A stretch of DNA of 64,000 bases from Plantibacter sp050587525. Its GTDB lineage: Bacteria > Actinomycetota > Actinomycetes > Actinomycetales > Microbacteriaceae. Positions 8,733-17,723 of the stretch are shown here, piece after piece. Every line of letters begins with the position of its first letter. Position 1 is the first letter of the stretch. Made by a program: the position numbers and the translations under genes. The notes under the pieces are model-generated. The model made no database searches, was not told where the DNA came from, and saw nothing but the letters and a program-made list of their open reading frames with translations. Location of the stretch: NCBI RefSeq assembly GCF_050587525.1, contig NZ_JBOBFT010000016.1:1-64000 (forward strand). Direction: 5' to 3'.

Positions 8733-8938
8733 CGGGAATCGGGTCGGGGCACGGCGACGCTCGGAGAAGGTTGCCGCTCGGATCCCGCGAGTTCTGCGAC
8801 GGATCTCGCACGCGGGGAGGCCGACCCGAGACGACTTCCGATGCCTTTCTCACGCGGGCCGACGATCTCCTCCGTTCAACACCATCGAAAGCACGGAATC
8901 GCTTGCCGGCAAGGTACGCCGATGACAGAATCAATCGC

Positions 8939-9421
8939 ATGACGCGAGCCTCGACCGATGGACCAGCACGTGCCTCCCAGCCGGATGAGACCTCGAAACT
9001 GATCATCGAGCAACTGCAGACCGACGGACGGCGCTCCTACGCCGAGATCGGCAAGGCCGTGGGCCTCAGCGAGGCCGCGGTTCGCCAGCGGGTGCAGAAG
9101 CTCACCGAGTCGGGCACGATCCAGATCGTCGCCGTGACCGATCCGATGCAACTGGGCTTCACCCGCCAGGCCATGATCGGCGTGCGGGCGACGGGTGACA
9201 CGCGTGAGGTCGCGGCTCGCCTCGCCGAGCTGACCGCGGTCGACTACGTCGTGCTCACGGCGGGCTCCTTCGACCTCCTCGTCGAGGTCGTGTGCGAGGA
9301 CGACGAAGAACTCATCGGCCTCCTCAACGATGAGATCCGGACGATCCCGGGCGTCGCGAGCACCGAGACCTTCGTCTACCTGCGCCTTCACAAGCAGCGC
9401 TACGACTGGGGCACCCGCTAG
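8939..9421 (+). CDS. Lrp/AsnC family transcriptional regulator
   Basis: A 160-residue Lrp/AsnC protein. An N-terminal winged helix-turn-helix (about residues 15-65, with RSYAEIGKAVGLSEAAVRQRV) is followed by the effector-binding RAM/AsnC domain (about residues 75-155). These regulators sense amino acids and often control an adjacent amino-acid gene. The aminotransferase gene starts 53 bp downstream on the same strand, so it is the likely target. The ATG at 8939 was preferred because an in-frame extension upstream (to 8771) is Arg-rich, lacks family similarity and has no good ribosome binding site. Confidence 0.9.
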   Translation: MTRASTDGPARASQPDETSKLIIEQLQTDGRRSYAEIGKAVGLSEAAVRQRVQKLTESGTIQIVAVTDPMQLGFTRQAMIGVRATGDTREVAARLAELTAVDYVVLTAGSFDLLVEVVCEDDEELIGLLNDEIRTIPGVASTETFVYLRLHKQRYDWGTR

Positions 9422-9474
9422 ACCACCGACCGAGCACCACGCCCGCCACCCCCGGAACGAGAGGCGAACACCGC

Positions 9475-10845
9475 ATGAGCATCAACGACGAAGCCCTGCA
9501 GGCCAAGGCGAAGGACCATCTCTGGATGCACTTCGCGCGGCAGTCGACCCTGGAGACGGGTGGTGTGCCCATCATCACGAAGGGCAGCGGCCATCACATC
9601 TGGGATTCGACGGGCAAGCGCTACATCGACGGCCTGTCCGGGCTCTTCGTCGTCAACGCCGGTCACGGGCGGGAACGCCTCGCCCAGGCCGCGGCGAAGC
9701 AGGCCGCTGAGCTCGCGTACTTCCCCATCTGGTCGTACGCGCACCCCTCCGCGATCGAGCTCGCGGACCGTCTGGCCGACTACGCACCGGGCGACCTCAA
9801 TCGCGTCTTCTTCTCCACGGGCGGCGGTGAGGCGGTCGAGACCGCGTTCAAGCTCGCCAAGCAGTTCTGGAAGCTGCAGGGACGCCCGACGAAGCACAAG
9901 GTCATCTCCCGCGCCGTCGCCTACCACGGCACCACGCAGGGGGCGCTCGCGATCACGGGCATCCCGGCGATGAAGGAGATGTTCGAGCCGGTGACGCCGG
10001 GCGGCTTCCGCGTGCCGAACACGAACTTCTACCGCGCGCCGCAGCACGGCGACGACCTCGAGGCCTTCGGCGTCTGGGCTGCGGATCGCATCGAGGAGAT
10101 GATCCAGTTCGAGGGGCCGGAGACGGTCGCCGCAGTCTTCCTGGAGCCCGTGCAGAACGCGGGCGGCTGCTTCCCGCCGCCGCCCGGCTACTTCGCCAGG
10201 GTCCGTGAGATCTGCGACCTCTACGACGTCCTGCTCGTGAGCGACGAGGTCATCTGCGCGTTCGGCCGCATCGGTCACATGTTCGCGTGCGACGCCTACG
10301 GCTACGTCCCGGACATGATCACGTGCGCCAAGGCGATGACGAGCGGATACTCGCCGCTCGGCGCGACGATCGTGAGCGATCGCGTGTACGAACCGTTCCG
10401 CACCGGCAACGTCTCGTTCCCGCACGGTTACACATTCGCCGGCCACCCCGTCTCGGCCGCGGTCGCCCTCGAGAACCTCGACATCTTCGAGGAGGAGGGC
10501 CTGAACGAGCGCGTGCGTGAGAACTCACCGCTCTTCCGTGCCGAACTCGAACAGCTCCTCGACCTGCCGATCGTCGGTGACGTGCGCGGCGACGGGTACT
10601 TCTTCGGGATCGAACTGGTCAAGGACAAGACGACGAAGGAGACCTTCGACGACGACGAATCGGAGCGGCTGCTGCGCGGCTTCCTCTCGAAGGCCCTCTT
10701 CGAAGCCGGCCTGTACTGTCGCGCCGACGACCGCGGCGACCCCGTCATCCAGCTCGCGCCGCCGCTCACCACTGGACCGGCCGAGTTCGCGGAGATCGGA
10801 CAGATCCTCCGCGGGGTGCTCACGGAGGCGTGGGCGAGGCTGTGA
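9475..10845 (+). CDS. Class III aminotransferase (omega-amino acid/polyamine type)
   Basis: A 456-residue fold-type I PLP enzyme, related to omega-amino acid:pyruvate and putrescine aminotransferases. The Schiff-base lysine is K286 in CAKAMTSGY, the cofactor aspartate is D257 in VSDEVICAFG, and FFSTGGGEAVETAFK (from about residue 112) binds the PLP phosphate. The N-terminal MHFARQSTLE segment resembles the family that uses pyruvate as acceptor. The true amine substrate (beta-alanine, putrescine, a diamine or GABA) cannot be decided. Together with gabT upstream it suggests catabolism of omega-amines. GAGAGG precedes the ATG by about 10 nt. The Lrp gene just upstream is the likely regulator. 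Confidence 0.85.
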   Translation: MSINDEALQAKAKDHLWMHFARQSTLETGGVPIITKGSGHHIWDSTGKRYIDGLSGLFVVNAGHGRERLAQAAAKQAAELAYFPIWSYAHPSAIELADRLADYAPGDLNRVFFSTGGGEAVETAFKLAKQFWKLQGRPTKHKVISRAVAYHGTTQGALAITGIPAMKEMFEPVTPGGFRVPNTNFYRAPQHGDDLEAFGVWAADRIEEMIQFEGPETVAAVFLEPVQNAGGCFPPPPGYFARVREICDLYDVLLVSDEVICAFGRIGHMFACDAYGYVPDMITCAKAMTSGYSPLGATIVSDRVYEPFRTGNVSFPHGYTFAGHPVSAAVALENLDIFEEEGLNERVRENSPLFRAELEQLLDLPIVGDVRGDGYFFGIELVKDKTTKETFDDDESERLLRGFLSKALFEAGLYCRADDRGDPVIQLAPPLTTGPAEFAEIGQILRGVLTEAWARL

Positions 10846-10938
10846 CCGGGATCGCGGCGCCGTCCGAGGACGGCTGAACTGGAGGGAGACTCGGAAACGG
10901 GACCGACGAGCCATCCCCCCGTTCGGGTCTGGTCACGG

Positions 10939-10944
10939 TACTCT
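10939..10944 (+). promoter_or_regulatory. Candidate -10 box, leaderless histidine kinase mRNA
   Basis: TACTCT ends 6 nt before the ATG at 10951 and no Shine-Dalgarno sequence lies between. The promoter would sit just after the aminotransferase gene and drive the kinase and the overlapping GGDEF-like gene. Confidence 0.4.
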
Positions 10945-10950
10945 CGTGCC

Positions 10951-12651
10951 ATGGCTGCGAACGGAATCGGACGCGACGCGGACGATCCGGTCGCTGCGCC
11001 GACGACTGATCCCTCGATCTCCCGGCTCGAAGCGCTCCGCGGCCAACCCGTCACGCGACTGTCCGGCTACAGCGCGCTCCCCCAGCTCCTGTTCGGGCTC
11101 GCGGTGGTCGCCGTCCTCTTCGCCACGCTGCTCTTCCAGGGCGTTGAGCACGGCTCGCTCCTCTTCTACGCCGGCATCGTCCTGGCGTTCGTGGCGACCG
11201 CGATCTCACCGATCATCCCGTGGAACCGCGTCCCGAAACTGCTCGTCATCCTGCCGATCATCGACATCATCGCGATCGAGTTCATCCGGCAGGGCGAACC
11301 GCAGGTGGGGGCAGGGCTGCTCTGGGTGTTCCCCGTCATCTGGATGTCGGCGTCGTACGGGGTGTTCGGCGCCGTCACGAGCATGGTCCTCGTGTGCATC
11401 TCCGCGTGGAGCGCTGTCCTCCTCTCGACGGCTCCGATCACGCTCGCGAGCCTGCCGCAGCTCGTCGTGCTCCCGATGGTGCTCGCGTTCGTCGCGACAT
11501 CGACGACACTCACGACGAAACGCACCGAGGCCCAACGGGTCCTCCTCAACAAGCAGGCGGGCCAACTCGAGACCGCGCTGTGGCGGGCGCAGGAGCAGGA
11601 ACGTCGGCTCGCGGAGATCCTCAACGCCGTCAACTTCGGCGTCGTCCGGTTCGACCGGCTCGGCGCACGCGCCATGGTCAATCGGTTCCAGGCGCGCCTG
11701 CAGGACGAACTGGGCGCGTTCTCGGATCTCGACCCTACGATCCCCGTCTGGGCGGAGGACGGCCTCGTCCCGCTCGAACCAGCCGAGAAGCCGTTCCTGC
11801 GGTCCCGTGGTGGCGAGGAGTTCGAGAACGTCGTCGTCTGGCTCGGCGAACCGGGCACGGAGCGCGTGGCGCTCGCGATGACGTCCAGACGCCTCTACGA
11901 CCACGACGGCGACTATGACGGCACGGTCCTGGTCTCCCGGAATGTGACATCGGAGATCAACGCCGTGCGGGCGCGGGACGACCTCGTCGCATCGGTCTCG
12001 CACGAGCTGCGGACGCCGCTCACCTCGATCCTCGGCTACCTGGACCTCGCCCTCGACGACGAGGACCTGCCGCCGCGCGTCGCCAAGCAGCTGACGATCG
12101 CTCAGACCAACGGCGACCGACTCCTCGAACTCATCGCCGACATCCTCGCGGCGTCGCGCGACGTCAACCGCACCATGGAGCTCGACCGGGCGACTTGCGA
12201 CCTCCGCGACATCGTCGAGGCGTCGATCGAGTCCCTCAGCCCCCGGGCCGACGAGCGGGGCATCACGATCGTGCGCCACGACGACGAGGACGTCGAGCTC
12301 TTCGCCGATGCCTTCCGCCTCCGTCAGGTCGTCGACAACCTCCTCTCCAATGCGATCAAGTACAACCGCGACGACGGCGAGCTGAGCATCGGTGTGACCG
12401 CGGAGGGCGACACGGCGTGGGTCATCGTACGCGATGGGGGCATCGGTATCTCCGAGGAGGACCAGCCGAAGCTCTTCGAGCGGTTCTTCCGCTCCGACCT
12501 CGTCCGCAACTCGACCGTGCACGGCAGCGGGCTCGGCCTCGCGATCAGTCGCGACATCGTTCGCCTGCACGGGGGCGATCTCACCATCCACAGCGTGCTC
12601 GGCGAAGGCACCACGGCCGTCGTGCGCATTCCGAGAGGGGTCGCGGCATGA
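10951..12651 (+). CDS. Membrane sensor histidine kinase
   Basis: A 566-residue kinase. About five or six transmembrane helices (residues 42-195) are followed by a PAS-like stretch (about 225-335), a HisKA domain with the phosphoacceptor H351 in SVSHELRTPLTSILGYLDLAL, and an HATPase domain (about 455-565) with N-box DNLLSNAIKYN and G-box GSGLGLAISRDIVRLHGG. No extracytoplasmic sensing domain is obvious, so the signal is probably sensed within the membrane. Its stop overlaps the start of the next gene by 4 bp (ATGA). The response regulator at 16691-17665 is the likely partner, though it lies on the other strand and six genes away; this pairing is an inference. Confidence 0.9.
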   Translation: MAANGIGRDADDPVAAPTTDPSISRLEALRGQPVTRLSGYSALPQLLFGLAVVAVLFATLLFQGVEHGSLLFYAGIVLAFVATAISPIIPWNRVPKLLVILPIIDIIAIEFIRQGEPQVGAGLLWVFPVIWMSASYGVFGAVTSMVLVCISAWSAVLLSTAPITLASLPQLVVLPMVLAFVATSTTLTTKRTEAQRVLLNKQAGQLETALWRAQEQERRLAEILNAVNFGVVRFDRLGARAMVNRFQARLQDELGAFSDLDPTIPVWAEDGLVPLEPAEKPFLRSRGGEEFENVVVWLGEPGTERVALAMTSRRLYDHDGDYDGTVLVSRNVTSEINAVRARDDLVASVSHELRTPLTSILGYLDLALDDEDLPPRVAKQLTIAQTNGDRLLELIADILAASRDVNRTMELDRATCDLRDIVEASIESLSPRADERGITIVRHDDEDVELFADAFRLRQVVDNLLSNAIKYNRDDGELSIGVTAEGDTAWVIVRDGGIGISEEDQPKLFERFFRSDLVRNSTVHGSGLGLAISRDIVRLHGGDLTIHSVLGEGTTAVVRIPRGVAA

Positions 12652-13808
12652 ACATCGATCCGGCGACCGTCTCCATCACGACCGCGCTCGTCGTGTTCGT
12701 CACGGGCGCGACGTTCATCGTCAACACCTTCATGCGGAAGGACGACCCGAGCGGGCGCGTCTGGTCTGTCTCGTACATGGCGGGGATGTTCACGAGCTTC
12801 TCGTACCTCGTGGCCGTTCTGACACCCGGAGCGTGGTGGGCCATCGCGGCCGGCAACGCGAGCTACGTTCTGAGCATGGCGGCGCTGTGGGCGGGTGCCA
12901 GACTCTTCAACGGCAAGTCCAGCCTGCTCTGGGTCGGCCTCATCGGTTCAGCCGCGACCGCGGTCGCCGTCCTCGCCGAGGGCCCGACCGGCGGGCCGTG
13001 GGCGGGCTCCCCGGTCCTCTTCCTCGGCATTTCGGCCTTCACCGGGCTCGCCGCGACCGAGACACTCTTCGGCGCCATGCGGGACAACCCGAGTTCCAGG
13101 GGCTTCACGATCGCGCTCATGGTCGCGAGCGTCTTCTTCCTCGGCCGCTTCGCCTCGATCCTCCTCGAAGGCGTCCACGGGGACCTCTTCACGACCCTCT
13201 TCAGCACGACGGCGGCTTCGCTCCTGTTGATCGTGCTCCTCATCGTCGCCACGATCACGCTCTCCGTCATCCGCGCAGAACGGGCCGCCCCCGCCAGCCG
13301 TCGTCACGGCAGCATCGTCGCGTACACGAACGACGACGTCCTGCTCAAGGAGTCCTTCGACCGCATCGTGCGGGACTGGCTGAGCCGGGCGAACTTCCAC
13401 GACGAGCAGCTCGCTGTCATGCATGTACGCCTCGACGACCTGCAGGAGATGAAGACGGCCTTCGGCTCCGGTTTCGGGAACCAGGTCGCGAACGACTTCA
13501 TCGTGTCGGTTCGCCGGTACGGTCCCACGATGTCGGACATCGGCGAGGACGGCCTCGGCTGCCTCTTGATCGCGACCCCGGCCGAGCACGCGGACGATGC
13601 CCTGCAGGCCGCCCAGGGCATCCAGGACGGCCTCCTCGACCACCCGGTGGAGACGACGCCGCGCCTCCGGCCCACCGCGAGCATCGGCATCGCGCTCACG
13701 GACTTCATCGGCTACGACGTCGACACGCTTGTCGAGGCGGCGCGGTCGGCGAGCGCTCGCGCCGAAGCGGCCGGCGGCAATCGCGCGGTCATCGCCCCGT
13801 CGTCCTAG
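12648..13808 (+). CDS. 7-TM protein with a degenerate GGDEF domain
   Basis: A 386-residue protein with about seven hydrophobic helices (residues 1-210) and a cytoplasmic domain (about 230-386) that resembles GGDEF diguanylate cyclases. The end of the domain is recognisable (PTASIGIAL followed by a helix ending ARAEAAGGNRAV). The signature loop reads GEDGL instead of GGDEF, so the catalytic glutamate is lost, and the metal-binding aspartate region (RLDDLQEMK) is altered. It is therefore probably a non-catalytic receptor or partner domain. Translation is coupled to the histidine kinase by a 4-bp overlap. The domain call rests on pattern only and needs a profile search. Confidence 0.65.
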   Translation: MNIDPATVSITTALVVFVTGATFIVNTFMRKDDPSGRVWSVSYMAGMFTSFSYLVAVLTPGAWWAIAAGNASYVLSMAALWAGARLFNGKSSLLWVGLIGSAATAVAVLAEGPTGGPWAGSPVLFLGISAFTGLAATETLFGAMRDNPSSRGFTIALMVASVFFLGRFASILLEGVHGDLFTTLFSTTAASLLLIVLLIVATITLSVIRAERAAPASRRHGSIVAYTNDDVLLKESFDRIVRDWLSRANFHDEQLAVMHVRLDDLQEMKTAFGSGFGNQVANDFIVSVRRYGPTMSDIGEDGLGCLLIATPAEHADDALQAAQGIQDGLLDHPVETTPRLRPTASIGIALTDFIGYDVDTLVEAARSASARAEAAGGNRAVIAPSS

Positions 13809-13836
13809 GACGGCCTCGGAGCGCGGACGGCAGAGG

Positions 13837-13890
13837 AACTCCTCTGCTGCGGGCTCCTCTGCTGCGGGCTCCTCGGCTGCGAGCTACTCG
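13837..13890. repeat. 15-bp minisatellite spanning the lipoprotein stop codon
   Basis: Three and a half units of GGCTCCTC(T/G)GCTGCG lie between the GGDEF-like gene and the lipoprotein gene. On the minus strand, in the lipoprotein frame, they encode repeated AAEEP. The lipoprotein TAG stop (13884-13886) sits where a GAG codon of the repeat would be expected. Confidence 0.75.
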
Positions 13891-14537
13891 GCCTTCGGCG
13901 CGATCGCGACCGTGAGCGTGTCCACGGCGGTCTGCTTCGCGTACTCGCCGGAGAGCGGCGCAGCCTGGATGAGGAGCTCGTACGTGATCGAGAGCGTGAC
14001 GCTCGTCGCCGCACTGTCCACCTCAGGCAGGATGAACGTCTCGCTGTAGCTGTACGGCGACTTGATGAGGTACCCGGGGTTGACGGTCGACTGGTCGGTG
14101 AACGGCGCCGGCGGGTCCAGGCGGCCCTTCGGCCCGTTGACCTCGGTCGTGAGGGTCACGCGGGAGAGGTAGACGTTCTGGCCGTCGTCCGGGGCGATCG
14201 TGCCGATGAGTGAGAAGCTGAGCGGTTTGTTCGCGGCGGCCGTCCACTCGTTCATGGGCAGCGTCGACCAGTACGTGGAGGTGAGGCTCACGGCGCCGGC
14301 GGTGAGCGTGTGGACGGCGTTGCCCGACGCGAGCTCGTTGGGGACGGACGTCACCTTCGCCGTGGAGGTCGAGGACGGACCCTTCGACGGCTTCGCCGTG
14401 CTCGCGCCTTCCCACGGAGGCGTCCCGCACGCGCTCAGTGCGACGAGGAGCACCCCGGCGACGGCGATCGAGACGGGCCGTGCGACGCGGTTCCGACCGG
14501 TTGCGCGGGCCGTGGTCGTACGAAGGCGATTCAACAT
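13884..14537 (-). CDS. Putative lipoprotein of unknown function
   Basis: A 217-residue exported protein with an Arg-rich N-terminus, a hydrophobic stretch and a lipobox (VALSAC, then GTPP), so it should be lipid-anchored on the outer face of the membrane. I do not recognise the mature domain, which is rich in Thr, Ser and beta-type sequence. The ATG at 14537 was chosen over an upstream in-frame ATG (14588) because AAGGAG precedes it at good spacing. It is divergent from the glycosyltransferase gene and lies inside the polysaccharide-type locus, which hints at a cell-surface role. The reading frame after its TAG stop continues as AAEEP repeats, so the C-terminus may have been truncated by a nonsense change. 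Confidence 0.8.
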   Translation of the reverse strand: MLNRLRTTTARATGRNRVARPVSIAVAGVLLVALSACGTPPWEGASTAKPSKGPSSTSTAKVTSVPNELASGNAVHTLTAGAVSLTSTYWSTLPMNEWTAAANKPLSFSLIGTIAPDDGQNVYLSRVTLTTEVNGPKGRLDPPAPFTDQSTVNPGYLIKSPYSYSETFILPEVDSAATSVTLSITYELLIQAAPLSGEYAKQTAVDTLTVAIAPKAE

Positions 14538-14708
14538 CCGAGTGCTCCTTGGGGTCCTGACACCCCCACGAACGGGGGCCACAGCCAATCTTGAGGAAAT
14601 CCTGAGCCGACGCTATCGCATTCACGCGGAGAACCCGCATCTGGCACGGCAGAGTGATCACTGCGACGCGAAGACGTTGCACCCGATCACTGAGGAACAG
14701 GACCCAGG

Positions 14709-16205
14709 ATGTCTGAAATCGAAGCTCGCCCCGGTAGCGCTCGGTCGGCCGCGAAGACGACGGACGGACGATACATTCACACGCAGCCGCTTCTTGCACC
14801 CGAACTTGAAGCGTCCGCGAATGAGTTCATCGACTCCGTCAATTCGCTCCAGGAGAACCGTGCCACGATCGGGTGCATCGTCCCCGCGTACAACGAGGAG
14901 GAGACGCTCCCCCAGGTGCTCGAATCGCTCCTGGCGCAGACCCGCCTCCCCGACGTGATCCACGTCATCATCAACAACACGACGGACAAGTCGGTCGACG
15001 TCGCGGCACCGTACGCCGGTCCGCACTCGACGCTCGACGCCGAGGGCTTCGAGCAGTTCACCGAGGTCTTCATCCACGACATCGGCAAGAACCCCGACAA
15101 GAAGGTCGGCGCACTCAACTACGGCTTCACGCTCGTCGAGGGCTACGACTACCTGCTGGGCGTCGATGGCGACACGGTCGCCGAGGTCAACGCGATCGAG
15201 TCCCTCGAGGCCGAGATCGTCTCGGACACCCGCATCGGCGGCATCTCGGCGATCTACTCGATCGACGACAAGCCGTTCGCCAAGCAGCTCATGCCCGCGT
15301 TCCTCATCGCCGGCCAGCGCACGCAGTTCGCCGCGTTCAACATGCAGAACATGCTCCGTGGCCGCAACATGGCGGTCCTCGGCGGCCAGTACTCGATCTT
15401 CTCGGTGCAGGCCCTCCGCGACGCGATGGAGCAGAACCACCAGTCGACGCCGTGGGTCAAGGACTCCGAGGTCGAGGACTCGCTCCTCTCCCTCCAGATC
15501 AAGAGTGCCGGCTACCTCACGAAGATCAGCGCCCGTGCCCGTGCGGACGTCGGCGGCATGACCACCGTCCGCTCGCTCGACGCACAGCAGGTCAAGTGGA
15601 ACTACGGCGCCATCGAGCTCATGTGGCCGGGACAGCGCGGCGACACGAAGGGTCAGCCGTTCCACCCGAACCTGCGCCTCCGCTGGCTCGAGAACGCCGA
15701 AATGCTCCTCAACATGGTGACGCGCGTCCTCTTCGTCGTGCTGCTCGCCGGTTCACTCTCCATCCACGCATTCGTGTTCAGCCCCGTCTGGCTCATCCCG
15801 CCGGTCGTCGCCATCCTCCTGAACCTCCGCATCGCCCTGTCGATGAAGAACCGCAACGTCCGCGACGTCCTCTTCGCCGTCCTGATCTTCCCAGCCGAGT
15901 TCTACATGTGGATCCGGATGGGCCACTTCATCCGCGCATGGACGAAGTTCGCCAGCAACAAGAAGGTCGACAACTGGGCCGAGCAGGCCAAGGCGGAGCG
16001 CGGCTCCGGCAACGCGCACCTCGCGCCGCTCCTCTTCGTCCTCGCCGCGATCATCGCGATCGTCGCCGCGTGGACCCAGCTCTCCCCCGTCGTCCAGTCC
16101 ACGATCCTCTGGGCCGGCTGGCCGGTCCTCGGCATCATCACCGTCCTCCAGACGCTCAGCATGTTCGGCAAGCTGATCCGTCGTCAGCGCGGATACCGGG
16201 TGTGA
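14709..16205 (+). CDS. Processive family-2 glycosyltransferase (membrane)
   Basis: A 498-residue GT2 enzyme of the cellulose/chitin/hyaluronan synthase class. The nucleotide-sugar fold starts at about residue 53 (IGCIVPAYNEEE). Key motifs are DGD (153-155, metal binding), the ED pair at 256-257 (catalytic base) and QQVKW (293-297, a variant of the QxxRW motif of processive enzymes). About five C-terminal helices (residues 336-490) would form the translocation channel; no N-terminal helix is seen. The product is probably a beta-linked glycan pushed across the membrane, but the sugar cannot be read. No PilZ domain is present. The stop overlaps the ATG of the HPt-like gene by 1 bp, so the two are coupled. 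Confidence 0.85.
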   Translation: MSEIEARPGSARSAAKTTDGRYIHTQPLLAPELEASANEFIDSVNSLQENRATIGCIVPAYNEEETLPQVLESLLAQTRLPDVIHVIINNTTDKSVDVAAPYAGPHSTLDAEGFEQFTEVFIHDIGKNPDKKVGALNYGFTLVEGYDYLLGVDGDTVAEVNAIESLEAEIVSDTRIGGISAIYSIDDKPFAKQLMPAFLIAGQRTQFAAFNMQNMLRGRNMAVLGGQYSIFSVQALRDAMEQNHQSTPWVKDSEVEDSLLSLQIKSAGYLTKISARARADVGGMTTVRSLDAQQVKWNYGAIELMWPGQRGDTKGQPFHPNLRLRWLENAEMLLNMVTRVLFVVLLAGSLSIHAFVFSPVWLIPPVVAILLNLRIALSMKNRNVRDVLFAVLIFPAEFYMWIRMGHFIRAWTKFASNKKVDNWAEQAKAERGSGNAHLAPLLFVLAAIIAIVAAWTQLSPVVQSTILWAGWPVLGIITVLQTLSMFGKLIRRQRGYRV

Positions 16206-16582
16206 TGCCACTCGACCATACGGGCGTCAGCGCCGACGAGCTGAGAAGGTTGCTCCGAGAACTCTCGGGCGACCTTCTCAGCCGTCGGCGTTTCGTGCGC
16301 ACCTATGTCGAGATGTGGCCGACGAGGCTCGCACGACTGACCGCCGCGATCGCGACGGCCGACCTCGAGGAGACCAAGGTCGTGCTGTTCAGCATCCGGT
16401 CCTCGAGCGTCATGCTCGGGGTCACCGGCCTGGCGGAGCTCGCCGCTGAAGGGCTGGCGGCCGTCGACCGGCAGGACCTCGCAGGATGCGCGCGCGTCCG
16501 CGATGAGCTCGCGATCGCCGGCGACGTGAGCTGCGCGCGACTGCTCGAGCTCGAGGCCGCGGAGTCGATGGCGGGTCGCTGA
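16205..16582 (+). CDS. HPt-like protein lacking the phospho-histidine
   Basis: A 125-residue, probably all-helical protein that resembles histidine phosphotransfer (HPt) domains: RRFVRTYVEMWPTRLARLTA followed by LEETKVVLFSIRSSSVMLG. In true HPt domains the second block reads like AHTLKGSSANLG. Here Phe62 stands where the phosphorylated His should be, and Lys/Gly are changed to Arg/Ser, so it probably cannot carry phosphate and may instead bind a response regulator or kinase. It overlaps the glycosyltransferase stop by 1 bp (TGATG), which suggests that the two products act together. The HPt assignment is by pattern only. Confidence 0.65.
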   Translation: MPLDHTGVSADELRRLLRELSGDLLSRRRFVRTYVEMWPTRLARLTAAIATADLEETKVVLFSIRSSSVMLGVTGLAELAAEGLAAVDRQDLAGCARVRDELAIAGDVSCARLLELEAAESMAGR

Positions 16583-16690
16583 GCGGCGCAGGCCAAGGCA
16601 ACGCAGAACACGCGGAGCAGAGCACTGCAGAGCACACGAAGCAGAGCACTGCAGAGCGGCTCCAGCGCCTCGGGACGCGCTGAAGCGCTG

Positions 16691-17665
16691 CTACTCGTCC
16701 GAGGTCATGCGGTAGCCGACGCCACGGACGGTCTCGATGAAGCGGGGCGCGACCGTGCTGTCCGCGAGTTTCCGACGCAGGTTGGCGAGGTGCACCTCGA
16801 TGGCGCGCTTGTCCGCTTCGCTCACGTAGTAGGCCGTGATGTAGCTCTCGCCGCGCAGCATGAGGGCGAGGTCGGCCTTGCTCCGGACGCGTCGACGCGA
16901 CTCCATGAGGGCCTGCAGGAGCTCGAACTCGCTGCGGGTCAGGTCGATCTCGGCGCCATCGATCTCGACGATGCGCGTGGCCGGGCTGAGCCGCAGGCCG
17001 CGATGGATGAGCCAGCCGTCCGGGTCATCGTCGTCGGCCTGAGCCGGCTGCATGATGATGGGCTGTACGGCGGGCAGGTTCGGCGCGGCGTGACGGGCGA
17101 TGACGGTGGTTGGACCGGTGCCCTGCCCTTGGTCCTGGCCGCCCTGGAGCTGCTGGACGGGCTGGGACTGCTGGGCCTGCTGGGCTTCGACGAGCTGGTG
17201 CTGTTCGAGCATCTGCCCCTGCTGCGCCTGCTGCTGCGCGGGCGCCTCGGCCGGGTTCACGGGAGGCGCGTCGCCGCCGATGCGCGGTCGGCGCAGCATC
17301 GCTTCGATGCGGGCGCGCAGTTCGCGCGGACGGAACGGCTTCGTCATGTAGTCGTCGGCACCGGAGTCGAGGCCCTGCAGGGTGTCGATCTCGTCGCCGC
17401 GAGCCGTGAGCATCACGATGTACGTGTTGCTGATGGCGCGGATGCGCTTCGCGGCCTCGAAGCCGTCGATGCCGGGCATGCTCACGTCGAGCGTCGTCAC
17501 GAGCGGGTTGTGCGAGCGGACCGCCTCGACGCCGTCGATGCCGTTGGCCGCGGACACGGTGTCGAATCCGGCCTGCTCGAGAACGGTTTCAAGGAGCTGG
17601 CGGATGTCTGCGTCGTCCTCGATGACGACGGCCGTCCGCCGCTCGGATGCACCCTGTGCGGTCAC
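16691..17665 (-). CDS. OmpR/PhoB-type response regulator with Gln-rich linker
   Basis: A 324-residue two-component regulator. The receiver domain (about residues 10-125) has the acidic pocket EDD, the phosphoacceptor D60 (TTLDVSMPG), the MLTARGD switch threonine and the TKPF lysine. A long linker (about 130-205) is very rich in Gln. The C-terminal winged-helix DNA-binding domain (about 220-322) is of the PhoB type. The GTG at 17665 was chosen because GGGGAGAG precedes it by about 6 nt; the in-frame extension upstream would run into the next gene. It lies 58 bp after the GH6 gene on the same strand, so the two may be co-transcribed. The nearest histidine kinase is the one at 10951. Confidence 0.9.
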   Translation of the reverse strand: MTAQGASERRTAVVIEDDADIRQLLETVLEQAGFDTVSAANGIDGVEAVRSHNPLVTTLDVSMPGIDGFEAAKRIRAISNTYIVMLTARGDEIDTLQGLDSGADDYMTKPFRPRELRARIEAMLRRPRIGGDAPPVNPAEAPAQQQAQQGQMLEQHQLVEAQQAQQSQPVQQLQGGQDQGQGTGPTTVIARHAAPNLPAVQPIIMQPAQADDDDPDGWLIHRGLRLSPATRIVEIDGAEIDLTRSEFELLQALMESRRRVRSKADLALMLRGESYITAYYVSEADKRAIEVHLANLRRKLADSTVAPRFIETVRGVGYRMTSDE

Positions 17666-17723
17666 GATTCTCTCTCCCCGGTCGTACTCGCACATCCGGA
17701 CCGGGATGTGGTCTTCACCGTCT

